NCBI RefSeq assembly: GCF_003628535.1
Contig: NZ_RBCI01000001.1
Coordinates: 1-64,000 of the forward strand
DNA: 64,000 bases
Origin: Flavisolibacter nicotianae
GTDB taxonomy: Bacteria > Bacteroidota > Bacteroidia > Chitinophagales > Chitinophagaceae
Direction of reading: 5' to 3'
In this document: piece after piece, positions 1 through 8,100 of the stretch
Layout: each line of letters opens with the position of its first letter
Position numbering within the stretch: the first letter of the stretch is position 1
Program-made: the position numbers and the translations under genes
The notes under the pieces: model-generated
What the model was told of the DNA's origin: nothing
The model's input: only the letters and a program-made list of their open reading frames with translations
Database searches by the model: none

Positions 1-81
1 CACCAGGCCTTGGGCTTCGTGCCGCCAGTTGAATACCATAAAATCCAAATTCCTATGTTTAAACCAAAAGAAAACAACTGA
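1..81 (+). CDS. Transposase C-terminal tail, IS3-like (5' truncated by window)
   Basis: The frame opens at the window edge and reads HQALGFVPPVEYH, then a short basic tail and TGA at 79-81. The pattern HQALG-x(5)-EY is typical of the end of the DDE integrase core of IS3-type OrfB transposases, where it usually follows an RP pair (RPHxALGxxxPxEY). Only 26 residues are visible, none of them catalytic, so the family call rests on this one motif and on the inverted-repeat-like sequence that follows. Confidence 0.55.
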   Translation, partial: HQALGFVPPVEYHKIQIPMFKPKENN

Positions 82-122
82 TTTTATACTTTTAAACGCA
101 GCGAATTCAGGGGGAGCTTACA
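1..122 (+). mobile_element. Right end of an IS3-like insertion sequence (left part outside window)
   Basis: The first 26 codons read like the tail of an IS3/IS481-type transposase, followed by about 40 bp ending in the sequence GAATTCAGGGGGAGCTTACA, which has the look of an IS3-family right inverted repeat (its complement begins TGTAAGCTCCCCC). I place the end at the terminal CA, base 122. From there the reading frame is clearly HsdS, so the element appears to have landed inside hsdS. The left end, the partner repeat and the target duplication are outside the window, so the exact boundary is an estimate. Confidence 0.5.
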
Positions 123-744
123 AGTAGATAGTGAGTTTATTAATCCTGAATATGTTTCTTTTTTTACAAAGTCATCGTCAACTCGAAGGTACTTTTTTGA
201 TAATGCTAATCAAACAGTCAATTTAGCTTCTATCAACTTAACCACATTATCTAAAGTACCAATTGCCCTTCCTCCGCTAAATGAACAGAATAAAGTTGTT
301 GAATCCATATTGAATATTTTTTCAAGTTTTAATAAAATTGAAAAGCGCTACTTTTTGGTCCAAAAAAAATTAAGTGAAAGTATTCAAGCTATACTATTAA
401 TGGCATTTAAAGGTGAGCTAATTGACCTCAAATCTGAAAAGGAACAACTATCGCAATTTCTCAAAGAAATGGAGCTTGAACGAGAAAATTACTTGAAACT
501 CTCAAAAGAGGAACCTAAAAAAGAAGCAAAAGTGAATAGCATCAAAGAGACTATAAATTTGGAAACGTTGTTGAGAACTTCATTGAAAAATGAAAGTTTT
601 TTATTTTCTGACATTGAATATCTTTTTGCCGAATACGATTATAGACTTATGAGAGACCAGTTTTTCAAACTTATAAAAGATGGCGTTGTGAATATCGAAT
701 ACAGACCTGATAAAAAGAATTATAAGTTCTCTTTTTCAAAATAG
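123..744 (+). pseudogene. hsdS: Type I restriction specificity subunit HsdS, 3' fragment
   Basis: From about base 121 an open frame reads VDSEFINPEYVSFF, then IALPPLNEQNKVVESI, then a basic coiled-coil segment and a C-terminal extension of about 75 residues. The xIPLPPLxEQxxIV signature marks the end of a target-recognition domain and the start of the conserved spacer helix in HsdS, the DNA-binding subunit of type I restriction-modification enzymes. Intact HsdS is about 400-450 residues with two recognition domains; only the last 207 are here, starting right at the IS end. The first possible start is a TTG at 310, after the specificity residues. The gene is therefore probably inactive, although the upstream hsdM/hsdS part may lie beyond the IS. 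It ends 6 bp before the AAA ATPase gene, in the same orientation. Confidence 0.75.
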
Positions 745-750
745 ACTTTC

Positions 751-2268
751 ATGAAGATTCTGAGTATTCAACTTGCCGATATTTTCAATAGTCTTCAGCC
801 TTTTGAAGCAATCAACTTGAGTCATGTACCCAGAGAAGATAATAAAATTGATCCTATTTGTCTCATAGGCATTAATGGTTCGGGCAAATCAAATTTACTT
901 GAATTGATTGTAGAGATTTTCTATTATGTAGAAAGCCTTCATCGGTTTGGAAGAAATAAACCAAAGACAATCAAGAAACTTGAAATTGTGTACACGCTTC
1001 AAAGAGTAAAAAACAAAAAGATCAAGATCTCTACTCTTAATAGTTCAAGTCCCAAAATTTATACGACTCCCGACGATGCAGAAAAATGGACAGAAATCAA
1101 AAGTTCAAAAGCCATTCTGGATTGTTTACCGACTAAGGTCGTTGGCTACACTTCTGGAATGAATGAAACACTAAGTTTTCGATTAAATCAACTCGACGAA
1201 GAATACTCCGAGGATGTTCGGATAAATGCAAAACTAAAATCAACTAAGCCTGTACCAGATAACAGGATGATCTTTTTAGATTATGAAAGTAATGAAGCAA
1301 TAGTGGCGTCAAATTTCTTATTTCGTACTTCCACAGATCTAGATGTATTTAATGATCTTTTACGTATCAAGGGATTAGACAGTTTTAGACTTATAATCAA
1401 TCTTAAAAGAAAAGGAAAATCAGGCAGAGGCAACTTCGTTATCCTTTCCAATGAGCTTCAAAATAATTTAGATAAGCTTAGGCGATGTAGTGTTTGTAAT
1501 ATTTGGCAAGCAGAAGAAGGTTATTTTGAATTCGATTTTTTGAACACAGAAGCTACTAAACAAGCTTTTAGGGACCATTTTGGAAGCGTGTACAACCTAT
1601 TTATGGCTTTTCAAAAATTTGAGCTTCTTAACTCGTTGAATTTAGAAAAGAAATATCGAAAGACCGTAACTAAAGATGATATAACAGACAACAAACCGAC
1701 ATTAGCAAGGGAGGACAAAGTTTTTCGCTTCGAGGAAATACAACTAAATATTTCAAAACCAGAAAAAACAATACCATACTTTGGTATCAGTGACGGCGAA
1801 CATCAGTTTTTGCAAATTATAGGGGCGATCATGATTTTCCAACAAGAAGATGTGTTGTTTTTGTTGGACGAACCGGAAACTCATTTTAATCCTACTTGGA
1901 GAACGAAATTTATTCACATCATCAATGAGCAAATGAAGGGTCGAGATCAAGAGCTTGTTCTTACGACACATTCACCCTTTGTTGTCTCGGATTGTAAAGG
2001 ATACCGTGTTTTTAAATTTATTAGAATTGATGATAAAGTTTCATTCGACGAAATTGGTATTGAGACATTTGGAACTTCTTTCGATGTGATATTAAGAAAA
2101 GCATTTGATATAAAAGAAACAATTTCGGAAGAAGCAATTTCGGAAATAAAGACACTATTAGGAAGTGATAATAAAGAAGATATACAGGAGTTTGTTGATA
2201 ATACAGGACCCTCTTTTGAAAAGTTGGCGCTTTTAAAACATTTGAAGGAGCTTAATTCAGAGGATTAG
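751..2268 (+). CDS. Restriction-system-associated AAA/ABC-type ATPase (PtuA-like)
   Basis: A 505-residue soluble ATPase with an ABC/SMC-like head. The Walker A loop GINGSGKSN lies at residues 40-48, a signature-like ISDGEHQFLQ near 346, Walker B LFLLDEPETH near 370 and the switch TTHSPF near 405. A long insert between Walker A and the signature fits OLD/Septu-type defence ATPases, and I recall a named family of AAA ATPases found beside type I restriction genes. It follows the hsdS remnant by 6 bp and precedes the HNH gene by 4 bp, so the three look like one operon. ATPase plus HNH nuclease is the arrangement of Septu (PtuA/PtuB): the ATPase would sense infection and license the nuclease. The biochemical role is inferred; the ATPase fold is plain in the sequence. 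Confidence 0.8.
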   Translation: MKILSIQLADIFNSLQPFEAINLSHVPREDNKIDPICLIGINGSGKSNLLELIVEIFYYVESLHRFGRNKPKTIKKLEIVYTLQRVKNKKIKISTLNSSSPKIYTTPDDAEKWTEIKSSKAILDCLPTKVVGYTSGMNETLSFRLNQLDEEYSEDVRINAKLKSTKPVPDNRMIFLDYESNEAIVASNFLFRTSTDLDVFNDLLRIKGLDSFRLIINLKRKGKSGRGNFVILSNELQNNLDKLRRCSVCNIWQAEEGYFEFDFLNTEATKQAFRDHFGSVYNLFMAFQKFELLNSLNLEKKYRKTVTKDDITDNKPTLAREDKVFRFEEIQLNISKPEKTIPYFGISDGEHQFLQIIGAIMIFQQEDVLFLLDEPETHFNPTWRTKFIHIINEQMKGRDQELVLTTHSPFVVSDCKGYRVFKFIRIDDKVSFDEIGIETFGTSFDVILRKAFDIKETISEEAISEIKTLLGSDNKEDIQEFVDNTGPSFEKLALLKHLKELNSED

Positions 2269-2272
2269 GAGT

Positions 2273-3343
2273 ATGCGGTTTAGGTTACTTTTTTTACACA
2301 ATCAGGGCATATACCAGCTTAACGAAGACGTGCTTTCTTTTTTTCAGAATGCAATTAGTATATCGAGATTCAATAGAAATCGACTTTTTACTAATGCCTT
2401 GAAGAGCGTTGTAGAAAACTCAAATGACCTGCTGGCAAAATTTCAAAGAGTTTTTCAAGAATTGAACCAACCTAATATTAATAAGCAAAATGTTTACGAT
2501 CTTATTTTACATAACAATAATGTCGTTCAGTTGCTAACAAACAAAGGCTTTCCTATTCTAAACTTTCCTTCAGATGATTACGATGAATTAAAACGTGCTA
2601 TTAAAAACCTTTACCTGTTTTTATGGGCCTCCACAATAAAAACCGTGAGTTGCAGCAACAACTATAGTTCAATTCAAGAACACTATAGATTATTGGATGA
2701 GTTAAATCATTTTACTACAAGGCGAATTTGCACATTTTGTGGACTAGAAAAGCTAAAAAATCCGAAGGAAAAAAGAAATGAATACGATCATTACTTAGAT
2801 AAAGACCATTATCCCTTTGCCGCAATTAATTTCTTTAATCTTGTGCCGATGTGCGACTCATGTAACAAAGCTCCTAATAAAGGAACGCAGAACATCATAA
2901 TAAATTCTATAGATGGAGCTAGAAGGATTGCTTATTTTCCATATGATCCAGTTGAAAATTTTACTGTGGAATTGTCTTGCCAAAATATATTTTCTCTGAA
3001 TGAACAATGGATAGTAAAAACTTCTCCGGAAAACTTGAACGAAGCATTTGAAACTTGGAAATCTGTTTTTCGTATTGACTATAGATATTCTAACTATTTG
3101 AATGACGAATACAGTTTCTGGTTAACTGATTTTATATCTTACTTCAACAATACTGTACCGAACGACTTAGGTGACTTGCGCTTAAGAATTGATCAATACT
3201 ATAATTTTAGGCTTGGTTGCGCAATTCAACCTGGTGACTTTCTGGAATTCCAGTTTTGGCCATATGTTTCTGCATTAGATGATGACGATTTGTCGCTTTT
3301 TTTACATTTGCTTCAACAGCGTCATACTGTCTTGAATAATTAG
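2273..3343 (+). CDS. HNH-like nuclease, partner of the AAA ATPase (PtuB-like)
   Basis: A 356-residue protein whose centre (about residues 150-205) carries a zinc-bound HNH-type motif: CTFCG, then YDHYLDKDHYPF, then NLVPMCDSCNKAPNKG. The two CxxC pairs would hold a structural zinc, and the DH and final N match the metal-binding, catalytic part of HNH/McrA-type endonucleases. The flanking regions are mostly helical and unrecognised. A GGAG ribosome site lies just before the ATG, which is 4 bp after the ATPase stop, so the two are almost certainly co-translated. Likely role: DNA (or tRNA) cleavage effector controlled by the ATPase. It is longer than classic PtuB proteins (about 200-250 aa). Confidence 0.75.
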   Translation: MRFRLLFLHNQGIYQLNEDVLSFFQNAISISRFNRNRLFTNALKSVVENSNDLLAKFQRVFQELNQPNINKQNVYDLILHNNNVVQLLTNKGFPILNFPSDDYDELKRAIKNLYLFLWASTIKTVSCSNNYSSIQEHYRLLDELNHFTTRRICTFCGLEKLKNPKEKRNEYDHYLDKDHYPFAAINFFNLVPMCDSCNKAPNKGTQNIIINSIDGARRIAYFPYDPVENFTVELSCQNIFSLNEQWIVKTSPENLNEAFETWKSVFRIDYRYSNYLNDEYSFWLTDFISYFNNTVPNDLGDLRLRIDQYYNFRLGCAIQPGDFLEFQFWPYVSALDDDDLSLFLHLLQQRHTVLNN

Positions 3344-3496
3344 AGGTTATTGCTACATTTATTAGGTTTAAATGGGTCATATTTTTTATTGTACTCTCCC
3401 ACTATCCTTCTGAATCTTGAATAAGATCTTCCTCCTTTAGAGCACCAAAATTGTGAATCAGTTTCCAGTAACTCTGTTTACAAAAGCTGCTTCTTG

Positions 3497-3712
3497 TTAG
3501 AAATTCAATAGCTCCTTTGGCGAAATATTCAATGCATCAGCTATTTTTTTCAGCGTAAGCATGGATATATTGACCATTCCTTTCTCGATTTTGTGCATGT
3601 TTTGCCGGTCCATATCGCACTTGACGGCAAGGGCGTTTTGGCTCAATCCAGCAGCAGTACGCTTTTCTGCGATTTTCTCGCCAAGTTTTACCAAATAATC
3701 AGACTGAGCCAT
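3497..3712 (-). CDS. XRE-family HTH transcriptional regulator
   Basis: A 71-residue single-domain Cro/C1-type regulator: KLGEKIAEKRTAAGLSQNALA for helices 1-2, DRQNMHKIEKG for the recognition helix, and a final NISPKELLNF helix. I chose the MAQSDY start; an upstream in-frame Met would add 7 residues. It is transcribed away from the lipoprotein gene at 3805. The spacer contains two direct copies of an 18-bp sequence that could be its operator. Regulators of this size often control neighbouring defence or toxin genes and themselves. Confidence 0.85.
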   Translation of the reverse strand: MAQSDYLVKLGEKIAEKRTAAGLSQNALAVKCDMDRQNMHKIEKGMVNISMLTLKKIADALNISPKELLNF

Positions 3713-3743
3713 CCTGCAAGAACGGAGTTTCAAAAAATTCTGA

Positions 3744-3780
3744 TGTCATGTTTTAATACTACTGTCATGTTTTAATACTA
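3744..3780. repeat. Two direct 18-bp repeats between divergent genes (possible operator)
   Basis: TGTCATGTTTTAATACTA occurs at 3744-3761 and again at 3763-3780, perfectly repeated with a 19-bp period (nearly two helix turns). It lies between the start of the XRE regulator (leftward) and the lipoprotein gene (rightward), 25 bp before the latter's ATG. A dimeric regulator binding the same DNA face twice is the simplest reading. Confidence 0.6.
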
Positions 3781-3804
3781 CATTCGTGATCTAAAGCTTC
3801 TTCT

Positions 3805-4329
3805 ATGCGTTATTTATTCATTTCTGCCGCTCTCCTGCTGGCGGCTTGCGAAAAAAAGCAGGAACCCGCAAAACAAATGCCCTTGGCCGGTGAACTCTAC
3901 GCCAGTGTCAAAGACAGCCTTGACCTTTCCCACATCGAGACTACCACCGGCAAGGAAGGGGTATTGATTTACATGGCAAAGTTTAAAGGAAATCCCAATC
4001 GCACCTATGCCACTAGCGAAAAGGGCGATGTGCTGTTTACCCGCTACATCACCGACGAGAAGAACGCTACGGTGGAAATCCAGAAGGGAAATGAAATTGC
4101 CACCATCAACATCAAGGATGGGCAGAAACGTATCAGCAGCCGCACCGCCGTACTCGACCACGGTGGCAAGGGCTTTTGCCAGCGAGAAGCAGGCGAAAGC
4201 TTTTCGACCTGCTTCAAGGCAGAAACAGACGAATTTTGCGATAGCTTTATTTCGTGTATAGCGCTAGCAACACAGCCCACTGTTTCCATCGTAATTGCCA
4301 TTGCTTGTAGTTGTAACGCTTTAAAATGA
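3805..4329 (+). CDS. Lipoprotein with Cys-rich hydrophobic C-terminal tail, function unknown
   Basis: A 174-residue predicted lipoprotein. The N-terminus MRYLFISAALLLAACEKK carries a clear lipobox (LLAAC), so Cys15 would be lipidated. The middle is an ordinary polar domain. The last ~50 residues differ: six Cys (GFC, STCF, EFCD, ISC, ACSC) around a hydrophobic segment, TQPTVSIVIAIACSC. This tail could be disulphide-linked and membrane-active, like some bacteriocin-type peptides, or a small protein-binding module. The stop overlaps the start of the next gene (ATGA), so the two products are translationally coupled. I do not recognise the family. Confidence 0.7.
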   Translation: MRYLFISAALLLAACEKKQEPAKQMPLAGELYASVKDSLDLSHIETTTGKEGVLIYMAKFKGNPNRTYATSEKGDVLFTRYITDEKNATVEIQKGNEIATINIKDGQKRISSRTAVLDHGGKGFCQREAGESFSTCFKAETDEFCDSFISCIALATQPTVSIVIAIACSCNALK

Positions 4330-4517
4330 TGACCATGAAACATAACAAAGGAATATTGATCTTCCTGCTGTCAATTGTTTTCACGACATTGGGCAGTATC
4401 GTTAAGGTGATGAAGGTGGAGGTACTGCCAGATGTACTTCTTGGCCTTGGCATAGTGACATTTATCATTGCACTAGTGATAATATTGAAAGGATTGTTCA
4501 GGCGGGAAACAAACTAA
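4326..4517 (+). CDS. Small two-helix membrane protein, coupled to the lipoprotein
   Basis: A 63-residue protein with two predicted transmembrane helices (about residues 8-27 and 35-55) joined by a short loop, ending in a basic tail, GLFRRETN. Three ATGs (4326, 4329, 4335) could serve as the start; the first overlaps the stop of the preceding gene. The size, topology and tight coupling to a possibly secreted Cys-rich protein resemble immunity or accessory proteins of bacteriocin loci, but there is no sequence proof. A strong terminator follows directly. Confidence 0.6.
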   Translation: MMTMKHNKGILIFLLSIVFTTLGSIVKVMKVEVLPDVLLGLGIVTFIIALVIILKGLFRRETN

Positions 4518-4523
4518 TTTTGG

Positions 4524-4547
4524 AAGCCTCGTAAATCGAGGCTTTTT
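4524..4547 (+). terminator. Rho-independent terminator of the lipoprotein operon
   Basis: An 8-bp perfect stem AAGCCTCG/CGAGGCTT with a 5-base loop (TAAAT), running into five T residues, lies 6 bp after the stop of the small membrane protein. Confidence 0.85.
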
Positions 4548-4752
4548 CTATCGACACACTTTCTTAGGAAGAAATGTGCTGTAGCGTTGAGTTTCTTACG
4601 GAGGTGTGTTTTCATTTTGCCCTATACGAAAATTGACCTATGGCTTTGAATTTATAAGGTAGAAGTTTGAGTTTTGTACCAAGACGATTATAAAATAAAT
4701 TCTATATTCAGTCAATCCCTTCTAAGGCTGGAAGGCAAACATCATTAACGCA

Positions 4753-5085
4753 TCAATTCATCTGTCGAAAAAACGAAAATTTGCCTTCTTGATTGCAATG
4801 TCTTTCTCCCTCCGAAAACGTATTAACAGTCGTACGATAGTCTTCCATTCCTGACTCATACAAGGCTTTGTCACCCGTGCTATAGGCTAGTTTGCATTTT
4901 GCTAAACCGCGATTATTCAATGCGGTATCCCAAGTAACCTTGGCATCCTTATCCTCCTCAATCGCCAGTGCCACTGTATCAATAATCTTTGAAAATAATT
5001 CAATTGCTTTCCCGTAATCACCTGAATTCAGCATCAACTTTCCTCTTTCAAATTCAGCAGAAATAGCTTCTTTATTGTATACCAT
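4753..5085 (-). CDS. Small TPR-like protein
   Basis: A 110-residue all-helical protein. GKLMLNSGDYGKAIELFSKI reads as one tetratricopeptide unit and TALNNRGLAKCKLAY as the next, so it holds about two TPR motifs. I start it at MVYNKEA; an upstream Met would add 7 residues. There is no signal peptide, so it is cytoplasmic. It lies just downstream of the large helicase gene on the same strand (about 100 bp gap), possibly as an accessory protein of that unit. Specific function unknown. Confidence 0.6.
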   Translation of the reverse strand: MVYNKEAISAEFERGKLMLNSGDYGKAIELFSKIIDTVALAIEEDKDAKVTWDTALNNRGLAKCKLAYSTGDKALYESGMEDYRTTVNTFSEGERHCNQEGKFSFFRQMN

Positions 5086-5187
5086 ACGATGACATTTAGC
5101 TTGCAAAATTATAGTTCGTTTTCCATTGATGACATACAGGCTTGCTTGTCAAAAAAGCGAAAGAACAACGCCCCTTTAACCAATGTA

Positions 5188-8100
5188 CTAAGACTGTTCG
5201 ATGCTTACCGAATATAGCATTTTACCATCTTTCCGACTAACTTGAAACAAATCTTTGACCGATACAAATTCTGCTTTCTTTACTGAAGAAGCGTTTACCG
5301 GATACCAGCCGTGTTCAACCCCTCCGTCAGGCCGGATAGTTACAGTGACTTTATCATTCCAAAATTTAAAAAACCTAAAGTGGGGAATTCTTTCAGACCG
5401 GGCCTCCACGTTATCTATTCCAAGCTCCTTTATCCAACGTTCAATGGTGCGGTTACGCATATCGGCGTTCCTGAAATCACCATTCCAGGACGACGGAGCA
5501 TAATCATTCCCAAAGTGTTTACCGTTAAACAAAAAAGATTTTACACTAAACCCAAGCCGCTTCTGCAGCACTTCAAGAAACTGTACCATCATTAAACAAC
5601 CTATGGGCGTTTTTAGATACCGATCTGAATAAACCGCCTCAAATCGATGACCTTTCATTGCTGAGGCCAAGTCCAACTTCCCAGTTAACTTCTTGAGCAA
5701 AATGTCCACTAATCCATTGGAAGAAATGCTAGATGGATCGTTTTGATCAATATAAATATCTACCGTGTTTTGACGGTCAAGCACTATCGTCAATGGAATA
5801 TGGTCTTCAGGTTTCTGGCAAGGCCGCTTGTAAACAAATCCGAATTCTGGATTGCCCCAAACATTATCCAAAGTAAGGTTAGGTTGAGCAGCCAGATATT
5901 CCGTGCATTGTCCATTATTCTTTTCCAATTTGCAAATTGTTTGTAGTACCACAGCTTTAACTGGAGAAAGCTGATAAAAATTAAACTGTTTCTCCAATTG
6001 AATAATTCTTACCCGTTCATCTGTGTCCCAAGCATTTTGCCTGTCTTCAAGCAAGATGTTAATTGAATATCTTCCTTTGAGACTGTTAAAGAGCTTGATA
6101 TTCTCCGGTTCCCAATCTCTTACACTCGTATCTGCATATACCCAGAGTGTTCTGATTTGCTGGGTATATGCCAGCCGTGCCAATTCATTCTCCAACGAGC
6201 CAACTAGAGGTTCGATGCCTGGAAATTCATTTTGTAGTTCGGCGGGTGCTGAAAGGCTGAGCGCATGCTCCAACCATTCAACAGCGGTATGCCTGTCCAG
6301 TTTGCCAATGTGCCATTGCGTATTGCGGTCAATGAGACATTTGGTGCAAGCCTTGTCGCAATCACAGCGCTCTAATTTCTCCTTAGCTGTTTTGAAAAGC
6401 AAATCAGCATAGAGCGGAAGCTGTACGGCATAGCCGGCTCCTCCCCTTACGTTGTCATAAATAAAGATGGTAGAATAGGTGTCATAACGTTTCAACCCGA
6501 AAGCAATTTCACCTTCTTCAATACCCAGATAGCGAGCCAGGCTTTTGGTAAGCACCGAACCAAGTGTATACAACAAGATTATGTTGTCGGAAAGTTGGCC
6601 ATCTTTCCTCCTCAAACGCAACTCGCAAAAATCGGTTTTGAAACGGCCACCCAGGATTACGTGCTCCCGGATAGCATACCCGCTGTTGTTGCCAGAACAT
6701 ATTGCATTACGGTCATTGTCTTCGGACCTGCCGCCCCGTAGCCGTTTGTGGTCTTTCAAGCCGTCGGCGCTGTTTGCTGTTCTTCCGCAATCCAAACACA
6801 CGGCGTAGCCCTGCCCCTGGCCGGTATTGTAAAAAAGAATCTCGCCGCCGCCGTCGCTTTCCCGGCATTCATACAAGGCCGGACTGCCCGAGGGCCAGGG
6901 CTGTACGTTTATCAGCAGCGGGTCAACGTACTGCGTGTTGGACACCGGATTGACCCGGCGGCTTGGTGGCTCGTACAAATCAACGGCAAATCCCACCGGC
7001 TCAATAAGCTCTGTGTAGCCAGGGTTTCCGCCTTCCAATTTCAAGCCCTTAAAGTTGCGCTGGCCGCAATGCATGCAGGCGTCGTGTTTGAGGTCGTCGG
7101 CCACCGCCACAATCCGCTCATTGCCGCAGGTGCAGCGCTGCACAATGTCATGCTTAGCTTGGTCGTTTCGTTCATTTTTTAGAATAATGCCTGCGGGGTA
7201 ATAGGTTCTGCCGTCAACCACCACTTCGTTGCCTGGGGCAAACTCTGAAAGGGCCTGGGTAATGAAATAAGATGGCCGGGCAATATCGGTACGTTTGTTT
7301 TTAAGGTCATCCACGGTAAGCGTTTCCAATTCCACAATGCCGGTGGGCATGCCGGCACTGGGCAGAAAACATTCCTCGGCCAAGTACTGCACGGCATTGC
7401 TATTGATGAACTGGTCTCTTTGAAAGCGAACGGCTGCTGCAGCCGGCGACTTTTCGCCAAAATCCCTCTCCAGCGAAGAAATTTTGTCATCGAGGCTTGT
7501 TTTCCGTTGCCTTGTTTTTTCCACCAGTGCATCAAAGGCATGGCTTGTTTGCTGGAGCAGGTAGCGGTGAGAATTGTTTGCCAGTGGCGTGTTCTGCACT
7601 AAGTGGTTTAATGCCTTAAAATAAGGCCGCACATCCAACTGCCGTAGCCAGTTTTGAAACCGGAATGCCAGCGATCCGCCTTCGGTGAAGAAAAAAGCCT
7701 GGATGGTTTCGCGAATATTCAATCCTCTCACGCCGTCAGTTTGCACAAACTTGCCCAGGAAAAAAGCATGTACATGGCGTTCTGTCACTGCATTGCTCCG
7801 GAGACTCAATGTAGGTGGAGCAATCGGGTGATCTAAGGCCCACTGCGGTCTTTGCATGGCATACATGCCAATAGGGTTGGGTGCGCATATTGTAAGCGCC
7901 ACCGATTTTGCCTCTGCCCGCCTGCCGGCCCGACCCGCCCGCTGCAGGTAGTTGGCCGGCCCCGGTGGTACGTTGTTCATCACTACAGCGGATATGCCGC
8001 CAATGTCAACACCCATTTCCATGGTTGTGGAACAGTTCAAAACGCTTATTTCTGCCTGCTCAAATTTTTGCTCCAACTCCTCAAGTCTGGCCTTTCGTTG

